DNA of 34,845 nt from an uncultured Bulleidia sp. (GCA_934725105.1 CAKVBD010000023.1:1-34845), one strand, 5' to 3'; positions 8,539 through 16,308 are shown, counted from the stretch's first letter. Notes: a model not told the origin generated them from the letters alone. Translations and numbers: made by a program.

Positions 8539-8570
8539 TTGACCGTTCCCTAAAGGAACGGTTTTACAAT
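8539..8570 (+). promoter_or_regulatory. MerR-type promoter and operator upstream of the MerR-family gene
   Basis: TTGACC and TACAAT are separated by 20 bp, the over-long spacer that MerR regulators correct by DNA distortion. Between them lies a perfect 8-bp inverted repeat, ACCGTTCC-CTAAA-GGAACGGT (8542-8562), in the position and style of MerR-family operators. The -10 box ends only 9 nt before the regulator's ATG. An alternative reading is a second terminator for the upstream gene, since the hairpin is followed by TTTT. The exact -35/-10 placement and spacer length make the operator reading better; both could be true. Confidence 0.75.
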
Positions 8571-8579
8571 GCTTTCTAG

Positions 8580-8948
8580 ATGTCTAAGCAAAAGATGAAA
8601 ACTGTGAATGAAGTATGTTTAATGATGCATGTTACAAGAAAAACGCTGTATTACTACGACAAGGTTGGTATATTGAAACCAACGATTCGTGCAGGAAAAC
8701 AGAAAGCAAAGCTTTATGATGAGAAGCAATTACTGAAGCTACAGATGATTTTGAAGTATAAAAAAGCAGGAGTATCTCTTGAAAGTATTAAACAAATGAT
8801 GAATGAATCTAACAAAATCAAAGTGAAAGTATTAGAAGATGTGATTGTTCAAATGAAGCTTGATATTGAAACGATGAGTCACAGAATTCATTATGCGGAA
8901 AAACTCATCCAGGAATTAAAGGAGAATGATGATGAAACAATTGAATGA
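8580..8948 (+). CDS. MerR-family transcriptional regulator
   Basis: A 122-residue regulator with the N-terminal winged helix of the MerR family: TVNEVCLMMHVTRKTLYYYD, then KVGILKPT (wing), and a second helix pair around LQMILKYKKAGVSLESIKQMM. The rest is a dimerisation coiled coil of about 45 residues with no room for a separate ligand domain, so the signal cannot be guessed. No Shine-Dalgarno precedes either possible ATG (8580 or 8595), and the -10 box predicts transcription starting at or within 3 nt of 8580, so the mRNA is probably leaderless. The operator in its own promoter implies autoregulation. It is coupled to the DUF4230 gene, whose start lies inside its last codons. Confidence 0.85.
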   Translation: MSKQKMKTVNEVCLMMHVTRKTLYYYDKVGILKPTIRAGKQKAKLYDEKQLLKLQMILKYKKAGVSLESIKQMMNESNKIKVKVLEDVIVQMKLDIETMSHRIHYAEKLIQELKENDDETIE

Positions 8949-9537
8949 AGCAACAAAAAGAATACTGACAATTGTATTGATTGTAGTTTTTACTGCAGCA
9001 GGGTTATTCCTAGGTACAAAAATTGGAAGTAAAGAAGCACAGACAGATGGCAAGACTGCTAAGCTGACATTTGAGGATATTGGAGAATTAGCAACGCAGA
9101 GTGCCTACTGTTCAGAAATTGAAATGATTGCAGATGGACAGAAAGCATTTGGATTTGATATTCCATTTACGCAGGCAAAGCAGATTTATTCCTATGATGT
9201 CAAAATCAAAGCTGGATATGATTTTACAAAAATTACATATGATGTGGATGAAGAAAAGAAACTGATTACAGTAAAGCTTCCACAGGTACAGACATTATCA
9301 AAAGATTTAGATACATCTAGTTTCAAGGTATACCATGAGCAGGATTCTATGTTTACGACAATCAAGCTGGAAACACAAAACAAGGGATTACAGGAATTGA
9401 TTGACCGTGCAGAAAAAGATGCGATTGAAAATGGTCTATATGAAGAAGCTGAAAAGAATGCAGAGCTTGTATTAAAAGGATTCTTTGCTTCTGAATACAA
9501 TACAAAGGAATATAAGATTCAATTTGAAACAGAATAA
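8932..9537 (+). CDS. DUF4230 family membrane-anchored protein
   Basis: A 201-residue protein with one N-terminal membrane helix (residues about 10-31, LTIVLIVVFTAAGLFLGTKI) and an outward-facing soluble domain matching my recollection of DUF4230: LATQSAYCSEI, an extended beta-rich middle, then a helix of acidic and Lys/Glu residues and a C-terminal YKIQFE strand. Its function is unknown. Three ATGs lie in tandem (8926, 8929, 8932); the AAAGGAG site fits the last with a 7-nt gap, so I chose 8932. It overlaps the MerR gene by 17 nt and must be cotranscribed with it, which makes it the likely target or signal partner of that regulator. The domain match is from memory. Confidence 0.75.
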   Translation: MKQLNEATKRILTIVLIVVFTAAGLFLGTKIGSKEAQTDGKTAKLTFEDIGELATQSAYCSEIEMIADGQKAFGFDIPFTQAKQIYSYDVKIKAGYDFTKITYDVDEEKKLITVKLPQVQTLSKDLDTSSFKVYHEQDSMFTTIKLETQNKGLQELIDRAEKDAIENGLYEEAEKNAELVLKGFFASEYNTKEYKIQFETE

Positions 9538-9565
9538 GTAGAAGTTACATACTTCTGCTTTTTTT
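9537..9565 (+). terminator. Intrinsic terminator after the DUF4230 gene
   Basis: A 9-bp stem (AGTAGAAGT / ACTTCTGCT, one wobble), a TACAT loop and seven T. It starts on the last base of the stop codon. Confidence 0.82.
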
Positions 9566-9568
9566 GAT

Positions 9569-9593
9569 AAAAAAAACCATCCTGATGATGGTT
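9569..9593 (-). terminator. Intrinsic terminator of tRNA-Ser
   Basis: Read on the - strand, AACCATC-ATCAG-GATGGTT is a perfect 7-bp stem followed by a T-run. It lies 3 nt after the tRNA 3' end. Together with the terminator at 9537-9565 it closes a convergent pair of transcripts. Confidence 0.8.
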
Positions 9594-9596
9594 CAG

Positions 9597-9682
9597 CGGA
9601 GAAGAAGGGATTTGAACCCCCGCACGCTTTCACGCCTGTCGGTTTTCGAAACCGATCCCTTCAGCCTCTTGGGTACTTCTCC
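9597..9682 (-). tRNA. tRNA-Ser (anticodon CGA)
   Basis: On the - strand the 7-bp acceptor GGAGAAG / CTTCTCC closes a class II tRNA. The anticodon stem TCGGT / ACCGA holds the loop TTCGAAA, giving anticodon CGA for codon UCG. The long variable arm GCGTGAAAGCGTGC and the T loop TTCAAAT are typical of tRNA-Ser. The discriminator is G and CCA is not encoded. Confidence 0.95.
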
Positions 9683-9694
9683 ATAGCGAAAATC

Positions 9695-9700
9695 ATTATA
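9695..9700 (-). promoter_or_regulatory. -10 box of the tRNA-Ser promoter
   Basis: TATAAT on the - strand, 12 nt before the mature tRNA 5' end. The -35 is A/T-rich and not distinctive. Confidence 0.5.
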
Positions 9701-9746
9701 TCATATTTCTTTTAGAAATAATTTTTAAAAAATTGCATAATATTTC

Positions 9747-9775
9747 TTTACAGATAATACTATGCGTTATATAGT
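9747..9775 (+). promoter_or_regulatory. Promoter of the padR-DUF4097-tldDE operon
   Basis: TTTACA, 17 bp, TATAGT. The inverted repeat ACTAT-GCGTTAT-ATAGT overlaps the spacer and -10 box (9759-9775) and is a candidate operator for the PadR-type protein encoded just downstream. Predicted leader is about 13 nt, with AGGAGGTG inside it. Confidence 0.6.
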
Positions 9776-9794
9776 TGATACAGGAGGTGTGAAT

Positions 9795-10109
9795 ATGGAT
9801 GCACAGCTAAAAAGAGGTATTTTAGATATTTGTGTACTAACTGCATTACTAAAAGAAGATTCTTATGGGTATAAGATCATCAAAGACTTACATGATGTCA
9901 TAGAAATTTCAGAATCTACGTTATATCCCATTTTAAGAAGATTGGAGAAAAACGGCAGCTTAACAGTATATACAGAAGAACATAATTATCGCTTACGTAA
10001 AATGTATCATATTACACCAGCTGGTGTAAAAAAGATTCAGGATTATTTAGAAGATCTTCAGGAATTAATGAGTGTATATCAATACATTCAAAAGGAGGCC
10101 AGACAATGA
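9795..10109 (+). CDS. PadR-family transcriptional regulator
   Basis: A 104-residue PadR-type winged-helix repressor: MDAQLKRGILDICVLTAL at the N-terminus, SYGYKIIKDL, then the recognition region SESTLYPILRRLEKNGSL and the wing NYRLRKMYHITPAG, with a short C-terminal dimerisation helix. The size is that of the minimal PadR group (about 105 residues). Start ATG 9795 lies 6 nt after a near-perfect AGGAGGTG; an in-frame ATG at 9762 precedes the promoter's predicted start point. Its stop overlaps the next start by ATGA. Minimal PadR genes directly followed by a HAAS-domain protein are a common Firmicute pair in which PadR represses the operon; here tldD and tldE lie in the same operon. Confidence 0.9.
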   Translation: MDAQLKRGILDICVLTALLKEDSYGYKIIKDLHDVIEISESTLYPILRRLEKNGSLTVYTEEHNYRLRKMYHITPAGVKKIQDYLEDLQELMSVYQYIQKEARQ

Positions 10110-10939
10110 TTGAAAATTACTTGAAAGAACTAGAAAAAGTATTAAACGCTAATGCATATGATGATGTACAGGGTGTCATTGATTATATGAGAGAATTTGC
10201 AGAAGATAAAAAAGAAGAAGGGGAAACAGAAGAAGATATTATTACTTCTTTTGGTACGGTGGAAGACGTTGCATCTTCTATTCTTCAAAAGGAAATAAAA
10301 ACAAAAGAAATTGCTTCTTCCTTGAAAGAAATAGATGTATCTATGATGAGCGCAGATATTACATTTCAAGTGAAAGATGTGAATGATGTGGAAGTTAATT
10401 TTACTGATCCAAAACGATTTACAATTATTGATAAAGAACATGTATTGCGTATTCAAGAAAAGAAACTAAAAGATGTCTTCTTCTTTGGCAATCACAGTGC
10501 AGAAGTGGTTGTGAATGTTCCTGAAAATGTGCGTTATGAAAAGATTAAAATTGAAGGTGCTTCTTCAGATGTTGCGCTTAACAATATTTCAACTGACAAA
10601 CTGAAAATTGAAGTAGCATCTGGTGATGTGGAAATGAAAGATTGTAATATTGAAGACATGCATTGTGAATGTGTATCTGGTGATGTGGATATTAAATCTT
10701 CAACAGCACGTGATCTGCATATTGAATGTATATCTGGAGATATTGAAATCAAGAATATTTCTACTTACAATATGGAACTAGAAAGCGTGTCTGGAGATAT
10801 GGAAGTTCTGATCAGCGATGATGAAAAAAACTATACAGTAAAAAGCAATCAATTATTCCGTTCTAGAAAATATGGAAATGGAAATAAAAAGATTGAAGCA
10901 ACGACTATTTCTGGAGATATCGATATCGATTTTGAGTGA
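10106..10939 (+). CDS. HAAS/DUF1700-like and DUF4097 beta-solenoid protein
   Basis: A 277-residue protein of unknown function. Residues 1-65 form a HAAS-like helical domain (MIENYLKELEKVL, then DIITSFGTVEDVASSIL), which usually pairs with PadR regulators. Residues about 75-275 match DUF4097, a predicted beta-solenoid with repeated S-G-D turns: SSDV at 153, SGDV at 172 and 191, SGDI at 210, SGDM at 229, then SGDI at 269. The first five are spaced exactly 19 residues apart. I see neither signal peptide nor membrane helix, so as encoded the protein should be cytoplasmic, although related proteins are often called putative adhesins. It is coupled to padR by ATGA, and tldD follows after 8 nt. Confidence 0.8.
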   Translation: MIENYLKELEKVLNANAYDDVQGVIDYMREFAEDKKEEGETEEDIITSFGTVEDVASSILQKEIKTKEIASSLKEIDVSMMSADITFQVKDVNDVEVNFTDPKRFTIIDKEHVLRIQEKKLKDVFFFGNHSAEVVVNVPENVRYEKIKIEGASSDVALNNISTDKLKIEVASGDVEMKDCNIEDMHCECVSGDVDIKSSTARDLHIECISGDIEIKNISTYNMELESVSGDMEVLISDDEKNYTVKSNQLFRSRKYGNGNKKIEATTISGDIDIDFE

Positions 10940-10947
10940 GGGTAAAT

Positions 10948-12324
10948 ATGATAAATGAATTTTTAAAATCTAGAATCGAAGATGCAAAAACACTTGTACA
11001 AAAATTAAATGAGACATATGAATATGTCAGTATTCTTGGCAACTACGTCAAAACAAAGAAAGCACTCATAACAACCGTATCCTCTTCAATTGATGAATTG
11101 GATAATGAATGTGGATTTGTGATCAAAGTCTATAAAGATGGTCATTACAGTGAATATTCCTGTGATGATATTCGTGGCTTGCAAGCAGATGATGTTATTA
11201 GCGCGATAACAGTTTCAACACCATTTGCGGCAAGTATTCCATGTTTAAAAGAAAATAAACATGTAGAATCTTTTGCAAGAGAAGATGCCTCTTCCTTGAC
11301 GGATGAAGAAATCTATCAGCGACTAAATGCAATCAAAGAATATGCACATGCAAAAGATCCAAAGGTCATTCAAGTTGGATGTGTATTTATGAAGCGTGAA
11401 ACTTCTAAGATCTTTGTTTCTACAAATAAATGCCTGGATCAGAAATATGACTGGTGTAATGCTATGATGCAGGTTGTTGTACGTGATGGAGATAATATCA
11501 AGATGAACTTTACTGGAGAAGGAGAAGTAGACAGTAAGCTTGTCCTGGATAAGATTGATGCAGATAAAGATGAAGTCATTGATATTGCATTGAAACTGTT
11601 AAATGCGCGTCCAATTGAAGCAGGAACATATGATATTATCTGTGATCCAGCAGTTGCGGGTTTAATTGCACATGAAGCATTTGGACATGGTGTAGAAATG
11701 GATATGTTCGTAAAAGAACGTGCCAAGGCAGTACAGTACGTTGGTAAAAGAGTCGCAAGTGATGTTGTGAATATGTATGATGGTGCAGCTTCCTGCGTTT
11801 CTGCAGCTTCCTATTTCTTTGATGATGATGGCGTTGAAGCAGGTAAAACAAATATTATTAAAAATGGTATTCTGCAAACTGGTATTTCTGATTGTCTAAG
11901 TGCAATGGAACTTGGTACAACACCAACAGGCAATGGCAGAAGAGAATCATATAAGCGTAAAGTTTATACAAGAATGACAAATACATTCTTTGATGCAGGA
12001 AATGATTCTGTAGAAGATATGATCAAATCAATCAAGCATGGATATTATTTATGTCAAAGCAATAATGGTATGGAAGATCCTAAAAACTGGCAGATCCAAT
12101 GTACTGCAGGATATGGCATTGAAATTGTTGATGGAAAACTGACAGATCATATCGTTGCTCCAGTGGTAATTTCTGGAAGTGTTGTAGAGCTGTTAAACTC
12201 TATTTCAATGGTATCTAAAGATGTGCATATCTTTGGTATGGGAATGTGTGGTAAAGGACATAAGGAATGGGTATTTGTGTCTGATGGTGGACCATATTTG
12301 AAAGGAAAAGCAAAATTATCATGA
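10948..12324 (+). CDS. tldD: Metalloprotease TldD
   Basis: Catalytic half of the TldD/TldE (PmbA) protease, which cleaves small unfolded peptides. In E. coli it finishes microcin B17 and degrades the CcdA antitoxin. The 458-residue product has the U62-family zinc motif HEAFGH at residues 242-247 (the HExxxH pattern). A cysteine in the conserved GMGMCGKGH segment near the C-terminus corresponds to the third ligand. Start ATG 10948 follows GAGGG; an in-frame GTG at 10936 overlaps the preceding stop. It overlaps tldE by ATGA. No peptide-natural-product precursor or toxin gene is near, so a general peptide-clearing role is the safest assumption. Confidence 0.93.
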   Translation: MINEFLKSRIEDAKTLVQKLNETYEYVSILGNYVKTKKALITTVSSSIDELDNECGFVIKVYKDGHYSEYSCDDIRGLQADDVISAITVSTPFAASIPCLKENKHVESFAREDASSLTDEEIYQRLNAIKEYAHAKDPKVIQVGCVFMKRETSKIFVSTNKCLDQKYDWCNAMMQVVVRDGDNIKMNFTGEGEVDSKLVLDKIDADKDEVIDIALKLLNARPIEAGTYDIICDPAVAGLIAHEAFGHGVEMDMFVKERAKAVQYVGKRVASDVVNMYDGAASCVSAASYFFDDDGVEAGKTNIIKNGILQTGISDCLSAMELGTTPTGNGRRESYKRKVYTRMTNTFFDAGNDSVEDMIKSIKHGYYLCQSNNGMEDPKNWQIQCTAGYGIEIVDGKLTDHIVAPVVISGSVVELLNSISMVSKDVHIFGMGMCGKGHKEWVFVSDGGPYLKGKAKLS

Positions 12325-13589
12325 TGAATACAGAAGAAATCGTACAAGTATTAAAGAATCGTTCAGATTTATCTGATTATGAATATACAAAAGTTACAAA
12401 GCATGCAAGTGAACTGTTCTTTGTGAAAAAGAAAATGGAATTAAACCGTGTTGTAAATACAGATACAATATCCATTCAAGTCTATAAAGATGTAGAAGAT
12501 AAAAGAGGAAGCAGCATGATTGCGGTAACAAGTGCAGATGATGCCTCTTCTCTGGATGCTAAGATTACTGCCGCAATTAAAAAAGCAGAAACAGCTTTGA
12601 ATCCATATTATCCTCTTGCATCCAACCAGGCATCTTTGATCAATGCATCTAAGCAGAATGAATCTTTGAATGATATTGCTTTAAAGGTTGCTGAAGCAAT
12701 TGATGAAGCAAATCAGTCAAGTGAGAGCTGGCTGAATGCAACGGAAATCTTTGTCTACGTTACACGTATAGAATTTATGAATTCCAATGATGTGCATCAT
12801 GTAGATACAAAATTATCTGTAGAGTTTGAAACAATTCCAACAAGTTCTCATGAGAATGAAGAATTTGAATCTTACAAGTATTATAGAAATAATACATTTG
12901 ATAAAGCATCTATTGAAAATGATATTCGTGATATTCTTCATTTAGTTAAACAAAGAAGTATTGCCAAGCATATTGATACAGTGAACATTACAAAAGATAC
13001 ACCAGTATACATGTATGGTGAAATGGCAAACCTTATTGTAGGCAATATCATGGAGAATGCATCGTATGCTTCTCACGTGATGCAATCCAATCACTATGCT
13101 ATTGATAAACCTGTTTCAAATACAAAGTTTGATATGATTCTAAAAGGACAGATTGAAGGTGCCGCAAATGCAAGTGCATTTGACAATCATGGTGTTGTAT
13201 TAAAAGAAACAGAAATCATTCATGATGGTATTAACACAAATCTATTTGGTGATATTCAATATGGTCATTATTTAAATGCCAAAGAAATTACAGGTTCCTA
13301 TCCAGTTGCTGAGATTAAAGCAAAGAATACAGTAGATGCCTTGCAGCCACATTTGATCATTGATCATTTCTCTGCACCACAGTTAGAAAGTGCTTCTGGT
13401 TATTTTGGAGGAGAAGTTCGACTGGCTAGATACTTTGATGGAGAAAAATATATTCCACTAACTGGTTTTTCCATTACAGGAAATATCTATGATGCTTTAC
13501 AAGATGTTGAATTCTCTTGTGAAAATACAACAACACAGAAATATCAGGGACCAAAATACTTTATCTTCAAGAATTTAAACATTGCTTGA
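12321..13589 (+). CDS. tldE: TldE/PmbA-like protease partner subunit
   Basis: A 422-residue homologue of TldD that lacks the HExxxH motif and forms the non-catalytic half of the heterodimer, shaping the peptide channel. The fold is visible in the paired N-terminal pattern (YTKVTKHASELFFVKKKMEL) and the C-terminal segment (SASGYFGGEVRLARYFDGE, then PLTGFSITGNIYDAL) typical of PmbA/TldE. The first of two tandem ATGs overlaps the tldD stop. No good Shine-Dalgarno is present, so translation is probably coupled to tldD. It is the last gene of the operon, ending 38 nt before a strong terminator. The order tldD-tldE with overlapping ends guarantees equal dosage of the two halves. Confidence 0.9.
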   Translation: MMNTEEIVQVLKNRSDLSDYEYTKVTKHASELFFVKKKMELNRVVNTDTISIQVYKDVEDKRGSSMIAVTSADDASSLDAKITAAIKKAETALNPYYPLASNQASLINASKQNESLNDIALKVAEAIDEANQSSESWLNATEIFVYVTRIEFMNSNDVHHVDTKLSVEFETIPTSSHENEEFESYKYYRNNTFDKASIENDIRDILHLVKQRSIAKHIDTVNITKDTPVYMYGEMANLIVGNIMENASYASHVMQSNHYAIDKPVSNTKFDMILKGQIEGAANASAFDNHGVVLKETEIIHDGINTNLFGDIQYGHYLNAKEITGSYPVAEIKAKNTVDALQPHLIIDHFSAPQLESASGYFGGEVRLARYFDGEKYIPLTGFSITGNIYDALQDVEFSCENTTTQKYQGPKYFIFKNLNIA

Positions 13590-13626
13590 AAAAATTTTCA
13601 AACAAATGTAAAAAATGTTAAACAAT

Positions 13627-13657
13627 AGAGAACGTTTTGAAGAACGTTCTCTTTTTT
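13627..13657 (+). terminator. Intrinsic terminator after tldE
   Basis: A perfect 10-bp stem (AGAGAACGTT / AACGTTCTCT), a 6-nt loop and six T. Confidence 0.9.
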
Positions 13658-13660
13658 ATG

Positions 13661-13669
13661 TGGTAGGAT
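13661..13669 (+). promoter_or_regulatory. Extended -10 promoter of pepC
   Basis: TGGTAGGAT, an extended -10 element (TG-N-TAGGAT). The identical nine bases precede the zinc-ribbon gene at 34082. There is no clear -35; the upstream side is the terminator. Predicted leader is about 23 nt with GAGGG. Confidence 0.45.
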
Positions 13670-13698
13670 AGAAATCACTGAGAGTGAGGGTATTGATC

Positions 13699-15015
13699 AT
13701 GGAAGAAATCTCAAGCACATTATTAAATGAATTACGTACAAATTATGAGGCAGATGCAAAAGCACGTGTTGTAAGAAATGCATTAACAAAGAATGATCTG
13801 AATTCTATTTCACGTGTATTTGATGCAGAATGTCATAATCCTAATATCTTTAGTGTTGATTTAAAAACAATGAAGGCAACAAACCAGATGCAGTCTGGCA
13901 GATGCTGGATCTTCTCTTCAATGAATTTCCTAAGAGAAAAGATTGCCAAGAAATATAACATTAAAGAATTTGAACTATCACAGAATTATATTGCATTCTT
14001 TGATAAACTGGAAAAAGCAAACTGGTTTATGGAATGTGCATTAAATGAAATTAACAATCCAATGGATAGTGAAAAGATGAGATATCTTTTAAGCTGGGCT
14101 GTTGGTGATGGCGGACAGTGGAATATGATCCAGTCTCTTGTCAAGAAATATGGATTATGTCCAAAGACAGCAATGCCAGAAACATATCAGTCTTCTCATA
14201 CAAGAACAATGAATGGACTTTTGAATAAGAGATTGAGAAAGTTTGTCGTGGATACAAGAAAAGAAGGTGCAGATATTCCTGCTCTAAAAGCACAGGCATT
14301 AAAAGAAATCTACTCTTTGATTGCTTCCTGCTTTGGTTTACCACCAAAGGAATTTACATTTGAGTATGTAGACGCAGATGAAAATCATCATGCGGAATAT
14401 CACGTAACACCAGCGCAGTTCTATGAAAATTATTTGGGTGCAGATATTGATGACTACATTAACTGCATCAATGCACCTACATCTAACAAGGAATATTACA
14501 AGACATATACTGTTGAATATCTTGGCAACGTTGTAAATGGCAATCCAATCAACATGTTGAATTTGCCATTGGATGAATTTAAGAATGCAACAATTGAACA
14601 GTTAAAGAGTGGAGAACCTGTATGGTTTGGATGTGATTGTGGACCAGATGGAGACCGTGAAAGTGGTCTATGGGATGATGCACAGTATGACTATGAAAAT
14701 ACATTAGACATGGATCTATCTATGACAAAAGCAGAAATGCTCGATGCACATCAGTCTGCAATGAACCATGCAATGATGCTGACAGGTGTCAATCTTGATG
14801 AAAATGGAAAACCAAACAGATGGAAGATTGAAAATTCCTGGGGTGATAAAGTCGCTAATCAGGGATACTTTATTGGAAGTGATACATGGTTTGATAAATA
14901 CATGTATGTTGTCGCAGTGAACAAGAAGTTCTTGTCAAAAGAAGCCTTGGCTGCACTTGAAAAAGAACCTGTTCAGGTTGCTCCATGGGATCCATTTGGA
15001 ACATTGGCTGACTAA
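13699..15015 (+). CDS. pepC: Aminopeptidase C (bleomycin hydrolase family, C1B)
   Basis: Cytoplasmic papain-like cysteine aminopeptidase that trims imported peptides. The 438 residues contain the full catalytic set: the oxyanion Gln and nucleophile Cys69 in TNQMQSGRCWIFS, the catalytic His in MNHAMMLTGV and the Asn in ENSWGD. The length matches the family (about 440), which forms a hexameric barrel with the C-terminus reaching into the active site. ATG 13699 is chosen, with GAGGG 8 nt upstream; an in-frame GTG-type start 15 nt earlier overlaps that site. It is a single-gene unit. With the Opp importer 1.4 kb downstream it fits a peptide-scavenging lifestyle. Confidence 0.93.
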   Translation: MEEISSTLLNELRTNYEADAKARVVRNALTKNDLNSISRVFDAECHNPNIFSVDLKTMKATNQMQSGRCWIFSSMNFLREKIAKKYNIKEFELSQNYIAFFDKLEKANWFMECALNEINNPMDSEKMRYLLSWAVGDGGQWNMIQSLVKKYGLCPKTAMPETYQSSHTRTMNGLLNKRLRKFVVDTRKEGADIPALKAQALKEIYSLIASCFGLPPKEFTFEYVDADENHHAEYHVTPAQFYENYLGADIDDYINCINAPTSNKEYYKTYTVEYLGNVVNGNPINMLNLPLDEFKNATIEQLKSGEPVWFGCDCGPDGDRESGLWDDAQYDYENTLDMDLSMTKAEMLDAHQSAMNHAMMLTGVNLDENGKPNRWKIENSWGDKVANQGYFIGSDTWFDKYMYVVAVNKKFLSKEALAALEKEPVQVAPWDPFGTLAD

Positions 15016-15022
15016 TCAGGGT

Positions 15023-15055
15023 ATACACATTCTTTGTGAAGAATGTGTATTTTTT
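15023..15055 (+). terminator. Intrinsic terminator after pepC
   Basis: A perfect 12-bp stem (ATACACATTCTT / AAGAATGTGTAT) with a 4-nt TGTG loop, then six T. Confidence 0.9.
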
Positions 15056-15072
15056 ATGGGGAGGATTGATTT

Positions 15073-16263
15073 ATGATTACAGATTCGTTTGATATTGCTA
15101 CAGAAACATATATCAATGAAGAAGATTTTTATGGAAAACAAGGAAAGATGGTGGATACATGCATCATTATCTTTTCAGATCAAATTTATCAGAAAATACT
15201 GAATACATATGCATGTACGAAAATCACTGAAATTAGAGGATGTAATGGTTCTACAGATATTATGTCTCTTGTATACAAGGGAAAGAAGATTGCATTCTAT
15301 CTCACAGAGCTAGGTAGTACAATGTGTGCACAATGCATGATTGAAGCAGCATGGGTAAGTGGTGCATATCGCTTTATCATGTCTGGATCTTGCGGAAGTA
15401 TCAGTGAGAAGACAAAAGGAAAGTATATTATTCCAACAGAGAGCTATCGTGATGAAGGTATGTCATATCATTTCAAAAAACCTGCAGACTATATCACAAT
15501 CAAGAATCATGAGAAAGTAGCTTTGTATTTCAAAGAAAATCATATTCCATACATTGAAGGAAGAGTCTGGACAACAGATGCATTTACAAGAGAAACAAGA
15601 GGTGCAGTACAGAAAAGAAGAGAAGAAGGGTGTCTTGCAGTGGAGATGGAAATTGCAGGTGTGCAGGCAGTGGCAGATTTCTATGGATTCGAACTATATA
15701 CATTTTTAGAATGTGGAGATACATTTGCGGAAGAATATAACAATACAGGTTTAAATGAAGCCAACCATAATCATTCAAAATTTGAAATTGAATTAGAATT
15801 TGCTTTAACACTGGAAAATGAAGTTTGCTTATTTCAGCCACACATTGAAGATCTTTGGTATCGAAAGACACTTGTGGAAGATGAAAAGACAATGGCATTC
15901 AATGATGCCAATGGTGGATCTTTTCCATTTGATGCGAAAAAATGGGAACCATTTTATAAGAAATGGGGTTTGGATGAGAACTATTTCTATCGTTATATTT
16001 TTGATGAGAATCATTCCTATGCTGGAGAAATTGGATATGTTAAAGAGACAAATACAATCTGCAGGATGCATATCATTGTGGAATATAAAAAAAGGAATCA
16101 AGGGATTGGTACACAGGCAATACAGCTTTTATTCGAGGAAGCAAAGAAGAATGGAATCGAAGAAATCAAAGTGGAAATGGATGAGAATGATAAAAACATT
16201 GCAGTATTTATAAAGCAAGGCTTTATGAAAGCAAATAGTACAGTATTTACAAAAAAACTGTAA
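15073..16263 (+). CDS. Nucleoside phosphorylase-GNAT acetyltransferase fusion
   Basis: A 396-residue two-domain protein. Residues about 1-248 form a PNP/UDP phosphorylase-type domain: the phosphate-pocket segment FIMSGSCGSI near 101-110 and the EMEIAG signature at 191-196, as in uridine phosphorylases. Residues about 252-396 form a complete GNAT domain: LWYRKTLVEDEKTMAFND, the acetyl-CoA loop QGIGT at 343-347, and the C-terminal NIAVFIKQGF. Both active-site regions look intact and the reading frame runs through with no stop or slippery site, so this is a real fusion. The substrate of either half is unknown. ATG 15073 lies 8 nt after GGGGAGG. No promoter is evident between the pepC terminator and this start, so some expression may come by read-through. 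Confidence 0.85.
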   Translation: MITDSFDIATETYINEEDFYGKQGKMVDTCIIIFSDQIYQKILNTYACTKITEIRGCNGSTDIMSLVYKGKKIAFYLTELGSTMCAQCMIEAAWVSGAYRFIMSGSCGSISEKTKGKYIIPTESYRDEGMSYHFKKPADYITIKNHEKVALYFKENHIPYIEGRVWTTDAFTRETRGAVQKRREEGCLAVEMEIAGVQAVADFYGFELYTFLECGDTFAEEYNNTGLNEANHNHSKFEIELEFALTLENEVCLFQPHIEDLWYRKTLVEDEKTMAFNDANGGSFPFDAKKWEPFYKKWGLDENYFYRYIFDENHSYAGEIGYVKETNTICRMHIIVEYKKRNQGIGTQAIQLLFEEAKKNGIEEIKVEMDENDKNIAVFIKQGFMKANSTVFTKKL

Positions 16264-16269
16264 TTGAAT

Positions 16270-16289
16270 GGAAAACACATGTTTTTTCC
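16270..16289 (+). terminator. Weak hairpin after the phosphorylase-GNAT gene
   Basis: GGAAAA / TTTTCC around an 8-nt loop. The T-run is part of the stem and no T-run follows, so termination is doubtful. Confidence 0.3.
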
Positions 16290-16308
16290 TAGGAAACGAA
16301 TGATTTTA

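Noticed and set aside
8542..8566. The hairpin before the MerR gene as a second terminator of the phosphofructokinase gene
   Set aside because: A strong terminator already exists at 8456-8486, and the repeat sits precisely between a TTGACC and a TACAAT with a MerR-type 20-bp spacer. Kept only as an alternative.
10142..10456. A 104-residue - strand open frame opposite the DUF4097 gene
   Set aside because: It is rich in Phe, Ile, Asn, Cys and His, the antisense image of AT-rich Lys/Glu coding; no ribosome-binding site and no recognisable domain. Other long antisense frames were dropped for the same reason.
15818..16213. A + strand frame inside the GNAT half of the fusion gene
   Set aside because: It is an out-of-frame image rich in Met, Trp, Lys and Arg; the main frame carries a coherent GNAT domain.
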